Origin: Pseudomonas fildesensis
Lineage (GTDB): Bacteria; Pseudomonadota; Gammaproteobacteria; Pseudomonadales; Pseudomonadaceae
NCBI RefSeq assembly: GCF_001050345.1
Contig: NZ_LFMW01000004.1
Span: 1-64,000 of the forward strand
Reading direction: 5' to 3'
Length of the DNA: 64,000 bases
Below the pieces are notes generated by a model. It had not been told where the DNA came from. It ran no database searches and worked only from the letters and a program-made list of their open reading frames with translations. The position numbers and the translations under genes were made by a program. Shown here in pieces: positions 40,929 to 52,665 of this stretch (position 1 is its first letter; every line of letters begins with the position of its first letter).

Positions 40929-42200
40929 ATGAGCTATGTGATCGACCGACGCCTCAATGGCAAGAACAAGAGCACGGTAAACCGCCAGCGTTTCCTGCGG
41001 CGTTACCGTGACCACATCAAAAAGGCCGTTGAAGAGGCCGTCAGCCGCCGCTCCATTACCGACATGGAGCATGGCGAGCAAATCAGCATTCCCGGACGGG
41101 ACATCGACGAGCCGGTGCTGCACCACGGCCGGGGCGGTAAACAGACCGTCGTGCACCCCGGCAACAAGGAATTCACCACCGGCGAACATATCCAGCGCCC
41201 CCAAGGTGGTGGCGGCGGCAAAGGCCCTGGCAAGGCGGGCAACTCCGGCGAAGGCATGGACGAGTTCGTGTTCCAGATCACCCAGGAAGAGTTTCTCGAA
41301 TTCATGTTCGAGGATCTGGAGCTGCCCAACCTGGTCAAGCGCAACCTCACCGGCACCGACACCTTCAAGACGGTGCGCGCGGGGATCAGTAACGAAGGCA
41401 ATCCGTCGCGCATCAACATCATCCGCACGCTGCGCTCAGCCCATGCGCGGCGAATCGCCTTGTCGGGCAGCAGCCGCGCCAAGTTGAGAGATGCCAAAGA
41501 AGAGTTGGCACGCTTGAAACGCGAAGAACCGGACAACTTCGGCGATATCCAGGAAATCGAGGCGGAAATCGAGAAACTCAGCGCGCGGATTCATCGCGTG
41601 CCGTTCCTCGACACCTTCGACTTGAAATACAACCTGCTGGTCAAGCAACCCAACCCCAGCTCCAAGGCCGTGATGTTCTGCCTGATGGACGTGTCCGGCT
41701 CCATGACCCAGGCCACCAAGGACATCGCCAAGCGCTTCTTTATCCTGCTGTACCTGTTCCTGAAGCGAAACTACGACAAGATCGACGTGGTGTTTATCCG
41801 CCACCACACCAGCGCCCGGGAAGTGGACGAAGAGGAGTTCTTTTACTCGCGGGAAACTGGCGGCACCATCGTCTCCAGCGCCTTGAAGCTGATGCAGGAG
41901 ATCATGGCCGAGCGCTACCCGGCCAACGAGTGGAACATCTACGCGGCCCAGGCCTCTGACGGGGACAACTGGAATGACGACTCGCCAATCTGCCGCGACA
42001 TCCTGATCAACCAGATCATGCCGTTTGTGCAGTACTACACTTACGTTGAAATTACCCCTCGTGAGCACCAGGCCCTGTGGTTCGAATACGAGCGCATCGG
42101 CGAAGCCTTTGCCGATACGTTCGCCCAGCAGCAACTGGTCTCGGCCGGCGATATCTACCCGGTCTTCCGTGAACTCTTCCAGCGCAGGTTAGTGACATGA
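40929..42200 (+). CDS. YeaH/YhbH family protein (DUF444, VWA-like)
   Basis: A 423-aa protein always found with PrkA and SpoVR. It has a basic N-terminal region ([21 protein letters not shown]), a Gly-rich linker ([16 protein letters not shown], ~95-110) and a C-terminal von Willebrand A-like domain with the metal-site motif MDVSGSM at ~255. The ATG at 40929 has GGAGGG upstream and replaces the earlier in-frame ATG at 40905. Its stop overlaps spoVR by 4 bp. Confidence 0.93.
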   Translation: MSYVIDRRLNGKNKSTVNRQRFLRRYRDHIKKAVEEAVSRRSITDMEHGEQISIPGRDIDEPVLHHGRGGKQTVVHPGNKEFTTGEHIQRPQGGGGGKGPGKAGNSGEGMDEFVFQITQEEFLEFMFEDLELPNLVKRNLTGTDTFKTVRAGISNEGNPSRINIIRTLRSAHARRIALSGSSRAKLRDAKEELARLKREEPDNFGDIQEIEAEIEKLSARIHRVPFLDTFDLKYNLLVKQPNPSSKAVMFCLMDVSGSMTQATKDIAKRFFILLYLFLKRNYDKIDVVFIRHHTSAREVDEEEFFYSRETGGTIVSSALKLMQEIMAERYPANEWNIYAAQASDGDNWNDDSPICRDILINQIMPFVQYYTYVEITPREHQALWFEYERIGEAFADTFAQQQLVSAGDIYPVFRELFQRRLVT

Positions 42201-43762
42201 CCGCCAAAAAAGAGAATAAGCGTCAACCCATCTCCACAGGGTCGGAGTGGACCTTTGAACTGATCCAGGCCTATGACCGGGAAATCAGCCGCATCGCGGC
42301 GGGTTATGCCCTGGATACCTATCCCAATCAGATAGAAGTGATCACCGCCGAACAGATGATGGATGCGTATGCCTCGGTAGGCATGCCGCTGGGTTACCAC
42401 CACTGGTCCTACGGTAAACACTTCCTCAGCACCGAGAAGTCCTACAGCCGTGGCCAGATGGGCCTGGCCTACGAGATCGTCATCAACTCCGACCCGTGCA
42501 TCGCGTACTTGATGGAAGAGAACACCATCTGCATGCAGGCGCTGGTGGTGGCACACGCCTGCTATGGGCATAACAGCTTTTTCAAGGGCAACTACCTGTT
42601 CCGCACCTGGACCGATGCCAGCTCGATCATCGATTACCTGGTGTTTGCCAAGCAGTACATCATGCAATGCGAGGAGCGCCACGGCATCGATGCGGTGGAG
42701 GACCTGCTCGATTCCTGCCATGCCCTGATGAACTACGGTGTCGACCGTTACAAACGCCCTTATCCGATTTCCGCCGAAGAAGAACGCCTGCGCCAGAAAG
42801 AACGCGAGGAGCACCTGCAGAAGCAGATCAACGACCTGTGGCGCACCATTCCCAAACGCGCGGGTAAAAACAGCGACAAGGACAACGCACGCTTCCCCGC
42901 CGAACCCCAGGAAAACATCCTGTATTTTCTGGAAAAACACGCGCCGCTGCTGGAGCCGTGGCAACGGGAAATCGTGCGTATCGTGCGCAAGATCGCCCAG
43001 TATTTTTATCCACAGCGCCAGACCCAAGTGATGAACGAAGGCTGGGCGACGTTCTGGCACTACACGCTGATGAACGACCTGTACGACGAAGGCCTGGTCA
43101 CCGACGGTTTTATGATGGAGTTCCTCACCTCCCACACCAGCGTGGTGTTCCAACCCGGCTTCGACAGCCCGTATTACGGCGGCATCAACCCGTATGCGCT
43201 GGGCTTTGCCATGTACCGCGACATCCGGCGCATGTGCGAACACCCGACCGAAGAGGACCGCCGCTGGTTCCCGGAAATCGCCGGCACCGACTGGCTGTCG
43301 ACCATCAAGTTCGCCATGAGCAGCTTCAAGGACGAGAGTTTTATCCTGCAGTACCTGTCACCCCAGGTAATTCGTGACCTCAAGCTGTTCAGCATCATGG
43401 ACGACGACCTCAAGGATGACCTGCTGGTACCAGCCATCCACGATGAACCCGGCTACCGCACCATCCGCGAAACCCTGGCGGCGCAGTACAACCTGGGCAA
43501 CCGCGAACCCAACGTGCAGATCTACAGCATCGATGTGCGCGGCGACCGCTCGCTGACCCTGCGACACCAGCAGCACGACCGCAAACCCTTGGGCGAATCC
43601 ACGGAGGAAGTACTCAAGCATCTGCATCGGCTGTGGGGCTTTGATATCCATCTGGAAACCCTGCAGGGCGATCAGGTGATGAAGACCCACCATGTCCCAC
43701 CGCGTAGCGATCACAACGACAACGACTACGGCCGCCTGGACCTGGCCGTCGTTCACCTCTGA
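42197..43762 (+). CDS. SpoVR family protein (YcgB-like)
   Basis: A 521-aa cytoplasmic protein. The family is named for a Bacillus spore-cortex mutant but is widespread in non-sporulating bacteria; biochemical function unknown. Conserved pieces are [14 protein letters not shown], a likely metal-binding [20 protein letters not shown] (a pattern near an HExxH-like region but not one), and [20 protein letters not shown]. It is translationally coupled to yeaH. Confidence 0.92.
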   Translation: MTAKKENKRQPISTGSEWTFELIQAYDREISRIAAGYALDTYPNQIEVITAEQMMDAYASVGMPLGYHHWSYGKHFLSTEKSYSRGQMGLAYEIVINSDPCIAYLMEENTICMQALVVAHACYGHNSFFKGNYLFRTWTDASSIIDYLVFAKQYIMQCEERHGIDAVEDLLDSCHALMNYGVDRYKRPYPISAEEERLRQKEREEHLQKQINDLWRTIPKRAGKNSDKDNARFPAEPQENILYFLEKHAPLLEPWQREIVRIVRKIAQYFYPQRQTQVMNEGWATFWHYTLMNDLYDEGLVTDGFMMEFLTSHTSVVFQPGFDSPYYGGINPYALGFAMYRDIRRMCEHPTEEDRRWFPEIAGTDWLSTIKFAMSSFKDESFILQYLSPQVIRDLKLFSIMDDDLKDDLLVPAIHDEPGYRTIRETLAAQYNLGNREPNVQIYSIDVRGDRSLTLRHQQHDRKPLGESTEEVLKHLHRLWGFDIHLETLQGDQVMKTHHVPPRSDHNDNDYGRLDLAVVHL

Positions 43763-43825
43763 AGCAGCAAAGCCTCCACTGGCCAGGCACAGGCGGTATC
43801 CTGTGGCGCTAATGGAGGCTTTTTC

Positions 43826-45055
43826 ATGAAAATCTACAAAGTCGGCGGCGCGGTACGCGACCGCTTGCTGGGCATCAAAGTCACCGATATCGACCGCGTC
43901 GTCGTGGGCGCGACCACCGAAGAAATGCTCGCCAGAGGCTACAAGCCCGTGGGCGCTGACTTCCCGGTATTCCTGGACCCTAAAAACGGCGACGAATACG
44001 CCCTTGCTCGCACCGAGCGCAAGAGTGGCCGAGGGTATGGCGGCTTTGTGTTTCACGCCAGCCCTGAAGTTACGCTGGAAGAGGACTTGATCCGTCGCGA
44101 CCTGACCATCAACGCCATGGCGGAAGACGATGACGGAACGCTGACCGATCCGTATCACGGCCAGATCGACCTGGAAGCGCGAATTTTGCGCCACGTTTCC
44201 CCCGCATTCGCCGAAGACCCCCTGCGAGTACTACGCGTTGCGCGTTTTGCCGCGCGCTATGCGCACCTGGGTTTCACGGTGGCTCCCGAAACCTTGGCGC
44301 TGATGCGGCAGCTCAGCGAATCCGGCGAACTGGAGGCCCTGACCCCGGAGCGCAGCTGGAAAGAAATCTCCCGGGCGCTGATGGAAGACCAACCTCAAGT
44401 GTTTATCCAGGTACTGCGCAACTGCGACGCGCTGAAAACCTTGATGCCGGAAGTGGATGCACTGTTCGGCGTGCCACAACCCGAAGCCCATCACCCCGAG
44501 ATCGACACCGGCGTGCACACCCTGAGCGTGCTGGAGCAGGCCGCTGTGCACGCCCAGCCGTTGACGGTTCGCTGGGCCTGCCTGATGCACGATCTGGGCA
44601 AGGGCCTGACGCCTGTGGATAAGTTGCCACAGCATATTGCCCACGAACAGCGGGGTTTGAAGCTGATCAAGGCAGTGAACGAACGCTTCAAGGTGCCGAG
44701 GGATTGCCAGGAACTGGCGCTGTTGGTGGGCCAATACCATACCCATGGCCATCGTGCGCTGGAGCTGAAAGCTTCGACATTGTTGGAGTTGCTGCAGAGT
44801 TTTGACGTGTACCGGCGGCCGCAGCGTTTTGAAGAATTTGTGGCGGCATGCGAAATGGACGCACGGGGCCGCAAGGGGCTTGAGCAGCGAAGTTATCCAC
44901 AGGCTGATTATTTGCGCGGTGCAGCCAAGGCCGCACGTGAAGTGCCAGTGGCGCCGTTGCTTGAGAAAGGCTTCAAAGGCCCCGAGCTTGGCGAAGCGCT
45001 CAAGCGCGAACGCCTGAAAGCGCTGAAGGCCTACAAAGAACAGCCCATTCTCTAG
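43826..45055 (+). CDS. cca: Multifunctional CCA tRNA nucleotidyltransferase
   Basis: Adds or repairs the 3' CCA of tRNAs. The 409-aa protein has the class II nucleotidyltransferase motif [11 protein letters not shown] with the DxD in VTDIDRVV, the [10 protein letters not shown] motif, and a C-terminal HD domain with [10 protein letters not shown]. That HD domain gives the extra phosphatase and phosphodiesterase activities of the long gamma-proteobacterial form. Followed by a REPIN, with folK convergent beyond it. Confidence 0.96.
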   Translation: MKIYKVGGAVRDRLLGIKVTDIDRVVVGATTEEMLARGYKPVGADFPVFLDPKNGDEYALARTERKSGRGYGGFVFHASPEVTLEEDLIRRDLTINAMAEDDDGTLTDPYHGQIDLEARILRHVSPAFAEDPLRVLRVARFAARYAHLGFTVAPETLALMRQLSESGELEALTPERSWKEISRALMEDQPQVFIQVLRNCDALKTLMPEVDALFGVPQPEAHHPEIDTGVHTLSVLEQAAVHAQPLTVRWACLMHDLGKGLTPVDKLPQHIAHEQRGLKLIKAVNERFKVPRDCQELALLVGQYHTHGHRALELKASTLLELLQSFDVYRRPQRFEEFVAACEMDARGRKGLEQRSYPQADYLRGAAKAAREVPVAPLLEKGFKGPELGEALKRERLKALKAYKEQPIL

Positions 45056-45068
45056 ACGCTGCCCTCCT

Positions 45069-45200
45069 GTGGCGAGGGAGCTTGCTCCCGTTGGGCTGCG
45101 CAGCGGCCCTAAACCCTACTGTTGAGTCTTGGCAGGGAGAATGCGGTCTTCTTATTTGGGGCCGCTTCGCAGCCCAGCGGGAGCAAGCTCCCTCGCCACA
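45069..45200. repeat. REPIN (TGTGGCGAGGGAGCTTGCTCCCGTTGGGCTGCG type)
   Basis: Two long inverted arms, beginning TGTGGCGAGGGAGCTTGC and ending in the inverse GCAAGCTCCCTCGCCACA. The inner TTGGGCTGCGCAGCGGCCC core matches the core of the expanded array at 21785-21880. Occupies the cca/folK convergent gap. Confidence 0.92.
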
Positions 45201-45213
45201 AGAAGCTCGGCGC

Positions 45214-45732
45214 CTACAAGAGCGCGTCCGGGGTGAGTTGCTGGCCCTGCCATTCGAAACTGACAGGCGCCAGGACTTGATCAATCTGCGCGTCGCGCCA
45301 CAATGCCGCCAAGGTTTTGCCCGCCTCAGGATGCACGCGTTGCGGCGCCATCAACGACAACGGCCACAGCACAAACGCATTTTTCAGGATCTCTGCCCGA
45401 GGCAGGATCAAACCATCGAAGTTACCCACCAACTCGCCATACAGCAGCACGTCGATATCCAACGGCAGCCCCTTGCGATCTGGCGCATAGCGGCCGTTGT
45501 CCGCCTCGATAAACTTCAACCGACGATCCAGCTCCATCAACGGCAGGTCGGTATACGCCGACACCACCAGATTGAAGAACGGCCCGCTCTTGATGCCCAC
45601 CGGCTGGCTCTCGAACACCGCCGAACAGCGCACGTCCGTCAAAAAGCCAGCCAGCGCGTCGAGGCCGGCGCACAGGTGAGTCTCGCGCTCGATATTGCTG
45701 CCAAGGCCAAGGTAAACCTGAGTTAGCGACAT
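45214..45732 (-). CDS. folK: 6-hydroxymethyl-7,8-dihydropterin pyrophosphokinase
   Basis: Adds pyrophosphate to the pterin in folate synthesis. The 172-aa protein has the opening VYLGLGSNIERE, the RCSAVFESQPVG segment and the C-terminal DIDVLLYGE metal motif. It overlaps folB by 10 bp, so the two consecutive pathway enzymes (aldolase then kinase) are coupled. Confidence 0.95.
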   Translation of the reverse strand: MSLTQVYLGLGSNIERETHLCAGLDALAGFLTDVRCSAVFESQPVGIKSGPFFNLVVSAYTDLPLMELDRRLKFIEADNGRYAPDRKGLPLDIDVLLYGELVGNFDGLILPRAEILKNAFVLWPLSLMAPQRVHPEAGKTLAALWRDAQIDQVLAPVSFEWQGQQLTPDALL

Positions 45733-46076
45733 CCGCGCTCGATCTCCACGCCCACGCCCTTGGCAGCCGGCACGGCACCTGGCTTGGTCAACTTGAGGTG
45801 CAACCAGGGAATCTGGAATTCACTCATGAGCACTTCGGCCAGGCGCTCGGCGAAGGTTTCCACCAGCTGGAATTGGGCGTGCTCGGCAAAGGCTTGAATG
45901 CGCGCGGACACGCTGGCGTAATCCAGCGCCAAGGTCAGGTCGTCACCGGCGGCGGCCGGGCGGTTGTCCCAGGCGAAGCTCAGGTCCAGGCGCAGGCATT
46001 GTCGGATGCCGCGCTCCCAGTCGTAGGCCCCGATCACGGTGTCGACTTCCAGGCCTTCGATAAACACTCTGTCCAA
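45723..46076 (-). CDS. folB: Dihydroneopterin aldolase
   Basis: Cleaves dihydroneopterin to hydroxymethyl-dihydropterin and can epimerise it. The 117-aa protein begins [22 protein letters not shown], which includes the catalytic-site glutamate and tyrosine region, and has [14 protein letters not shown] choose a TTG start at 46076 because GGAG lies 8 nt before it and the family begins M-D-R-V-F-I; an upstream ATG at 46100 would add eight residues (SCCGEEC). Confidence 0.9.
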   Translation of the reverse strand: MDRVFIEGLEVDTVIGAYDWERGIRQCLRLDLSFAWDNRPAAAGDDLTLALDYASVSARIQAFAEHAQFQLVETFAERLAEVLMSEFQIPWLHLKLTKPGAVPAAKGVGVEIERGCR

Positions 46077-46150
46077 GCACTCTTCTCCGCAGCACGACAA
46101 GGGCGCGATGCCCCGTTAGAATCAGGGCGTCCTCGCCCGGAATAGTTAGC

Positions 46151-46720
46151 ATGTTTTGGTTACTGGCGACTCTCGCCTACCTGCTCGGCTCGCTGTCCTT
46201 CGCCATATTGCTCAGCCGCCTGACGGGAAATCCCGACCCGCGAATGAGTGGCTCAGGCAATGCCGGCGCCACCAACATGTTGCGCCTGGCCGGCAAGAAG
46301 CTCGCCGTATTGACGCTGCTGGGCGACCTCTGCAAGGGCCTGTTGCCCGTACTGATCGCCAGCCTCGCCGGCCTTGCCCTGCAACAACAGGCCTGGATCG
46401 GCGTCTGCGCCGTCCTGGGCCATTTGTTTCCGTTGTACTTCCGCTTTCGCGGTGGCAAAGGTGTCGCGACGGCGGCCGGCATGCTGCTGGGGATTTACCC
46501 ACCCGCGGCATTGTTGGCCATTGTCGCCTGGCTGCTGACGTTCTACCTGACCCGCACCAGCTCATTGGCCGCGTTGATCGCCACCCCGCTCACCCTGCCT
46601 TTGCTGGCCTGGCAGGAACCAGCGGCGCTGCTGCCGATGAGCGTGCTGACACTGTTGATCGTCTGGCGCCACCGGGGCAATTTACGCGACCTGTTTGCCG
46701 GGCGCGAACGGCATTTTTAA
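46151..46720 (+). CDS. plsY: Glycerol-3-phosphate acyltransferase PlsY
   Basis: Inner-membrane enzyme that moves the acyl group of acyl-phosphate to glycerol-3-phosphate, starting phospholipid synthesis. The 189-aa protein has five predicted spans and the three PlsY motifs: [29 protein letters not shown] and the C-terminal [15 protein letters not shown]. Divergent from folB by 74 bp and convergent with tsaD. Confidence 0.95.
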   Translation: MFWLLATLAYLLGSLSFAILLSRLTGNPDPRMSGSGNAGATNMLRLAGKKLAVLTLLGDLCKGLLPVLIASLAGLALQQQAWIGVCAVLGHLFPLYFRFRGGKGVATAAGMLLGIYPPAALLAIVAWLLTFYLTRTSSLAALIATPLTLPLLAWQEPAALLPMSVLTLLIVWRHRGNLRDLFAGRERHF

Positions 46721-46753
46721 ATACGCTCGATGAGCCCGGCTCACATTGAGCAC

Positions 46754-47779
46754 TTACAACGGTGAAAGCTGCTCCATCGGCCAGCGTGCCTGCACGCTGA
46801 TAGCCAGGCTTTCGTGCTGCCCGGCTTGCAGGCGCTGACAACCGGCATAGGCGATCATCGCACCATTGTCGGTGCAGAACTCAGGGCGGGCGTAGAACAC
46901 ATCGCCCTTCATGTCGCCGAGCATTTTTTCCAGCGAAGTGCGCAACGCCTTGTTGGCGCTGACGCCCCCTGCGATCACCAGGCGCTTCATGCCCGATTGT
47001 TTCAGGGCGCGCTTGCACTTGATGGTCAAAGTCTCCACCACGGCCTGCTGGAACGCCAGCGCGATGTCGCAACGGGCTTGCTCACTGTCGTCCCCGGCGC
47101 TGACGCTCTGCTGCCAGGTGTTCAACGCGGAGGTTTTCAAGCCGCTGAAGCTGAACATCAAGCCTGGGCGATCGCACATCGGACGCGGGAAGGTAAAGCG
47201 GCCGACGACGCCCTTTTCGGCGAGGCGAGCGATTTCCGGGCCGCCGGGGTAATTGAGGCCCATCATCTTCGCGGTCTTGTCGAACGCTTCTCCCGCGGCG
47301 TCGTCCAGGGACTCACCCAACAGCGTGTATTGACCGATCCCGTCGACCTGAACCAGCTGCGTATGTCCACCCGAAACCAACAAAGCGACGAACGGGAACT
47401 GCGGCGGTGTTTTTTCCAGCATCGGGGCCAGTAAATGGCCTTCCATATGATGCACACCCAGGGCTGGAATGCCCCAGGCAAAAGCCAGCGCCTGGGCGCA
47501 AGAGGCCCCAACCAGCAGGGCTCCGACCAATCCAGGGCCGGCGGTGTAGGCGATGGCATCGATCTCGGTGGGCACGCAACCCGCCTCGTCCAGCACCTGG
47601 CGAATCAGCGGCAGCATGCGCTTGACGTGATCGCGACTGGCAAGCTCCGGCACCACGCCGCCATAGGCACGGTGAAGGTCGATCTGACTGAACAGTGCAT
47701 CGGCCAAGAGCCCGCGTTCACTGTCGTATAGTGCGACACCGGTTTCGTCGCAGGAGGTTTCAAGTCCCAGTACTAGCAT
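46754..47779 (-). CDS. tsaD: tRNA N6-threonylcarbamoyladenosine transferase TsaD
   Basis: Transfers the threonylcarbamoyl group to A37 of ANN-decoding tRNAs with TsaB/TsaE. The 341-aa ASKHA-fold protein has the N-terminal [13 protein letters not shown] and metal-binding histidines in [11 protein letters not shown]. It also has the phosphate loop VSGGHTQL and the C-terminal [17 protein letters not shown]. Divergent from rpsU, the usual bacterial arrangement. Confidence 0.97.
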   Translation of the reverse strand: MLVLGLETSCDETGVALYDSERGLLADALFSQIDLHRAYGGVVPELASRDHVKRMLPLIRQVLDEAGCVPTEIDAIAYTAGPGLVGALLVGASCAQALAFAWGIPALGVHHMEGHLLAPMLEKTPPQFPFVALLVSGGHTQLVQVDGIGQYTLLGESLDDAAGEAFDKTAKMMGLNYPGGPEIARLAEKGVVGRFTFPRPMCDRPGLMFSFSGLKTSALNTWQQSVSAGDDSEQARCDIALAFQQAVVETLTIKCKRALKQSGMKRLVIAGGVSANKALRTSLEKMLGDMKGDVFYARPEFCTDNGAMIAYAGCQRLQAGQHESLAISVQARWPMEQLSPL

Positions 47780-47866
47780 GGGTTTGCGCCTTGTAGAGGC
47801 TGAATTCGAAGGCGCGCATAATAGTCGCCACTCCCCCTCCCGACTAGCGGTTTTCGATCAGAGGCT

Positions 47867-47895
47867 TTGCATTCCGGACAATGAGGGGTTAACAT
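47867..47895 (+). promoter_or_regulatory. Possible rpsU-operon promoter
   Basis: TTGCAT (47867-47872), a 17-bp spacer and TAACAT (47890-47895), 88 bp before the rpsU start in the tsaD-rpsU divergent gap. Both boxes are moderate matches to the housekeeping consensus. Confidence 0.4.
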
Positions 47896-47982
47896 CCGCA
47901 ACCCTTAAAAACCGACGACCTCAGCCGCGAATTTTTTGCGACGAGAACGTTGATTCCCGGTAATGAAAGAAGGTAGCTCTGG

Positions 47983-48198
47983 ATGCCAGCCGTCAAAGTA
48001 AAAGAGAACGAACCCTTCGACGTAGCTCTGCGTCGTTTCAAGCGCTCCTGCGAAAAAGCCGGTGTTCTGGCTGAAGTTCGTAGCCGCGAATTTTATGAGA
48101 AGCCAACTTCTGAGCGTAAGCGCAAGGCAGCAGCCGCTGTTAAGCGTCACGCCAAGAAAGTTCAGCGCGAGCAGCGCCGCGCCGTTCGTCTGTACTAA
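47983..48198 (+). CDS. rpsU: 30S ribosomal protein S21
   Basis: A 71-aa, very basic small-subunit protein that helps early steps of initiation. It starts [20 protein letters not shown] and ends in an Arg/Lys-rich helix, the standard S21 form. It heads the macromolecular synthesis block rpsU-dnaG-rpoD. A hairpin without a T-run follows at 48225. Confidence 0.98.
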
Positions 48199-48642
48199 TA
48201 CACAGACGTTCGTAGCAAGCTTCTGCCAAGCCCGGCCCTCAGCCGGGCTGTTGGCATTTGCGGATATCGCTTGATGCTTCACCGTCGACGCCGCACACGC
48301 GACCGAGACACTGCTTCAAACGTCAGGACTGGCTCTTTTGCCAGCGGTGCACGTCTCTTCTGACGAGCCTAACAAGGCTACTGACGAGCACACTTATTTT
48401 TTAAACAGGCGATCAACAGGTCGACTGTGCCCACCGATGCGCTTCCGAGGCCTACCATTGGCCAAGACCGGACGTCAGGGCAACATTTCCACGCCAAAGA
48501 CTGATTAGAATCTAACGTCAGTAAATGTTCGGCAGATACACTTCCATGCAGCCCAAGCAGACGATTGATGGTCGAGCCACACAACACGTGCGCTTGAACG
48601 CTTCGCGGGCCCTCATTTACACGCAGTGATGACGAGAACGCC
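48199..48642 (+). other. Gene-free leader between rpsU and dnaG
   Basis: 444 bp with no supportable gene on either strand; the only frames are short or antisense. It holds a strong hairpin near rpsU (48225-48254) and a smaller CTGGCTCTTTTGCCAG hairpin near 48331. PAO1, as I remember it, carries a GatB/YqeY-type gene at this place; nothing resembling it is seen here. Confidence 0.7.
48225..48255 (+). terminator. Hairpin after rpsU (partial terminator or processing site)
   Basis: GCCAA-GCCCGGC / GCCGGGC-TG-TTGGC, a GC-rich stem with a 5-nt loop starting 27 bases after the rpsU stop. No T-run follows. In E. coli an rpsU-dnaG terminator gives much more S21 than primase; this hairpin is the natural counterpart. 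Confidence 0.6.
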
Positions 48643-50613
48643 ATGGCCGGGCTGATTCCCCAGAGCTTTATTGACGACCTTCTGAACCGCACCGACATCG
48701 TCGATGTTGTCAGCTCGCGCGTGCAACTGAAAAAAGCCGGCAAGAACTACACCGCCTGCTGCCCGTTTCACAAGGAAAAGACCCCATCGTTCAGCGTCAG
48801 CCCCGATAAGCAGTTCTACTACTGCTTCGGCTGCGGCGCGGGCGGCAACGCCCTCGGCTTCCTCATGGACCACGATAACCTGGACTTCCCCCAGGCCATC
48901 GAGGACCTGGCGAAAGCCGCCGGCATGGAAATCCCCCGCGAAGAAAGTGGTCGCCCGCACAAACCGCGGCAACCCACCGATTCGCCGCTGTACCCGCTGC
49001 TGACGGCCGCCGCTGACTTCTATCGTCAGGCGCTTAAAAGCCATCCGCAGCGCAAGGCCGCCGTCGATTACCTCAAGGGTCGCGGCCTCACCGGTGAAAT
49101 CGCCCGGGACTTCGGCCTCGGCTTCGCCCCGCCGGGCTGGGACAACCTCTACAAGCACCTGAGCAGCGACACCCTGCAGCAGAAAGCCATGATCGACGCC
49201 GGGCTGCTGGTGGAAAACGCCGAGACCGGCAAGCGCTATGACCGCTTCCGCGACCGCGTGATGTTCCCGATCCGCGACAGCCGTGGCCGGATCATCGCCT
49301 TTGGCGGCCGAGTACTCGGGGACGACAAGCCCAAGTACCTGAACTCCCCGGAAACCGCGGTATTCCACAAGGGCCAGGAACTCTACGGCCTGTTCGAAGC
49401 GCGCAAGAACAACCGCAACCTCGATGAGATCATCGTGGTTGAAGGCTATATGGACGTGATCGCCCTGGCCCAGCAAGGCCTGCGTAACGCCGTGGCGACC
49501 CTGGGCACCGCCACCAGTGAAGAACACTTGAAACGCCTGTTCCGCGTCGTGCCCAGCGTGCTGTTCTGTTTCGACGGCGATCAGGCCGGCCGCAACGCCG
49601 CCTGGCGCGCCCTCGAAGCCACGCTGTCGAGCCTGCAGGATGGGCGTCGTGCGCGCTTTCTGTTCCTGCCCGAAGGCGAAGACCCGGACACCCTGGTCCG
49701 CTCCGAAGGCACCGACGCATTCCGCGCGCGCATCATCCAGCACGCGCAGCCGCTGGCGGATTACTTCTTCCAGCAATTGACCGAAGAAGCCGACCCACGC
49801 TCCCTCGAAGGCAAAGCCCACATGGCCACCCTTGCGGCGCCGCTGATCGACAAGGTCCCGGGCGCCAACCTGCGCACCCTGATGCGTCAGCGCCTGCTGG
49901 AAATTACCGGATTGAGTGGCGAAGCAGTCAGCCAGCTGGTGCACAGCGCACCGCAAGATGCGCCGCCCGCCTACGACCCAGGCATGGACTACGACGCCAT
50001 GCCGGACTATTCCGACTTCCACCAGCCGCAGGAGGCGTATACGCCCCAGCAAGAGTGGACACCGAAGAAGCCCGGCGCCGGCGGCAAGAAATGGGACAAG
50101 AAACCGTGGAGCAAGAACGGCAAGCGCGGTGATCGCGATGAATCCTACGCTCCGCGTACGCCCGTGGCAGTGGAAGCCCCAACGCTGATTGCGTTGCGCA
50201 CACTGATCCACCACCCACAATTGGCAGGAAAGGTTGAAAGCGCCGATCATTTTGCCAACGAGAGCAATACCTACGCCCAGGTGCTGATAGCCCTGATCGG
50301 GGCCGTGCAGAAAAATCCTAAGCTAAACTCAATTCAGTTGATGGCTCGTTGGCATGGCACAGAACAGGGTCGCTTATTGAAGGCACTCGCGGAAAAGGAG
50401 TGGCTAATTGACGGCGACAACCTTGAACAACAGTTTTTAGACACCATTAATAGGTTATCCGCGGGCCAGCACACGCAGACCCTCGATGAACTCATCAAGA
50501 GAGCAAAGCAGCCGGGATTATCGGCTGAAGAGCAAATTCAGATAGCAAAACAGATGCGCGACCTCTTAAAACAGAATGTTTCCGCATCAAACCCGACCTC
50601 AGCTGGCGCGTGA
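48643..50613 (+). CDS. dnaG: DNA primase
   Basis: Makes RNA primers at the replication fork. The 656-aa protein has the N-terminal zinc domain (CPFHKEKTPSF and FGCGAGGNALGF). The TOPRIM core has the catalytic Glu in VVEGYMDVIAL and the DxD in FDGDQAGRNAAWRA. A Pro/Lys/Tyr-rich linker spans ~440-500, and the C-terminal helicase-binding domain covers the last ~150 residues. The final ~300 bp are AT-rich with rare codons (CTA, TTA, ATA, AGG, AGA), unlike the rest, and hold a candidate heat-shock promoter for rpoD. Confidence 0.96.
   Translation: MAGLIPQSFIDDLLNRTDIVDVVSSRVQLKKAGKNYTACCPFHKEKTPSFSVSPDKQFYYCFGCGAGGNALGFLMDHDNLDFPQAIEDLAKAAGMEIPREESGRPHKPRQPTDSPLYPLLTAAADFYRQALKSHPQRKAAVDYLKGRGLTGEIARDFGLGFAPPGWDNLYKHLSSDTLQQKAMIDAGLLVENAETGKRYDRFRDRVMFPIRDSRGRIIAFGGRVLGDDKPKYLNSPETAVFHKGQELYGLFEARKNNRNLDEIIVVEGYMDVIALAQQGLRNAVATLGTATSEEHLKRLFRVVPSVLFCFDGDQAGRNAAWRALEATLSSLQDGRRARFLFLPEGEDPDTLVRSEGTDAFRARIIQHAQPLADYFFQQLTEEADPRSLEGKAHMATLAAPLIDKVPGANLRTLMRQRLLEITGLSGEAVSQLVHSAPQDAPPAYDPGMDYDAMPDYSDFHQPQEAYTPQQEWTPKKPGAGGKKWDKKPWSKNGKRGDRDESYAPRTPVAVEAPTLIALRTLIHHPQLAGKVESADHFANESNTYAQVLIALIGAVQKNPKLNSIQLMARWHGTEQGRLLKALAEKEWLIDGDNLEQQFLDTINRLSAGQHTQTLDELIKRAKQPGLSAEEQIQIAKQMRDLLKQNVSASNPTSAGA
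50422..50450 (+). promoter_or_regulatory. Candidate sigma-32 (heat-shock) promoter for rpoD inside dnaG
   Basis: CTTGAA (50422-50427), a 14-bp spacer, then CACCATTAA (50442-50450), against the RpoH consensus CTTGAA-N14-CCCCATTTA. The -35 is perfect and the -10 matches seven of nine. It lies about 230 bp before rpoD, within the dnaG 3' end. E. coli rpoD has a heat-shock promoter in the same relative position. Confidence 0.55.
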
Positions 50614-50627
50614 GGTCATAGCTCGGG

Positions 50628-50633
50628 TATAAT
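50628..50633 (+). promoter_or_regulatory. Possible -10 box of an rpoD-proximal promoter
   Basis: A perfect TATAAT lies in the 67-bp dnaG-rpoD gap, 48 bp before the rpoD ATG. No good -35 box is found 16-18 bp upstream (the region is GGCGCG), so it would need an activator or be chance. Confidence 0.35.
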
Positions 50634-50680
50634 CCTCGGCTTGTTTTTTGCCCGCCAAGACCTTCAGTGGATAGGGTGTT

Positions 50681-52531
<1,851 letters not shown>

Positions 52532-52536
52532 CCCAG

Positions 52537-52562
52537 AACCCCCGGCCCAGGCCGGGGGTTTT
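52537..52562 (+). terminator. Intrinsic terminator of rpoD
   Basis: AACCCCCGGC and GCCGGGGGTT form a 10-bp stem with loop CCAG followed by TTTT, six bases after the rpoD stop. It closes the rpsU-dnaG-rpoD block. A 13-bp repeat (CTTTCTATAGATT, twice with 14-bp period) follows at 52564-52590. Confidence 0.93.
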
Positions 52563-52665
52563 GCTTTCTATAGATTTCTTTCTATAGATTAACTGCCCCG
52601 CAAAACCCCACCCCCGCAATGCCCGTCTACACTCGAGACATTCCCCGTGCCATAACGAGACCGTT

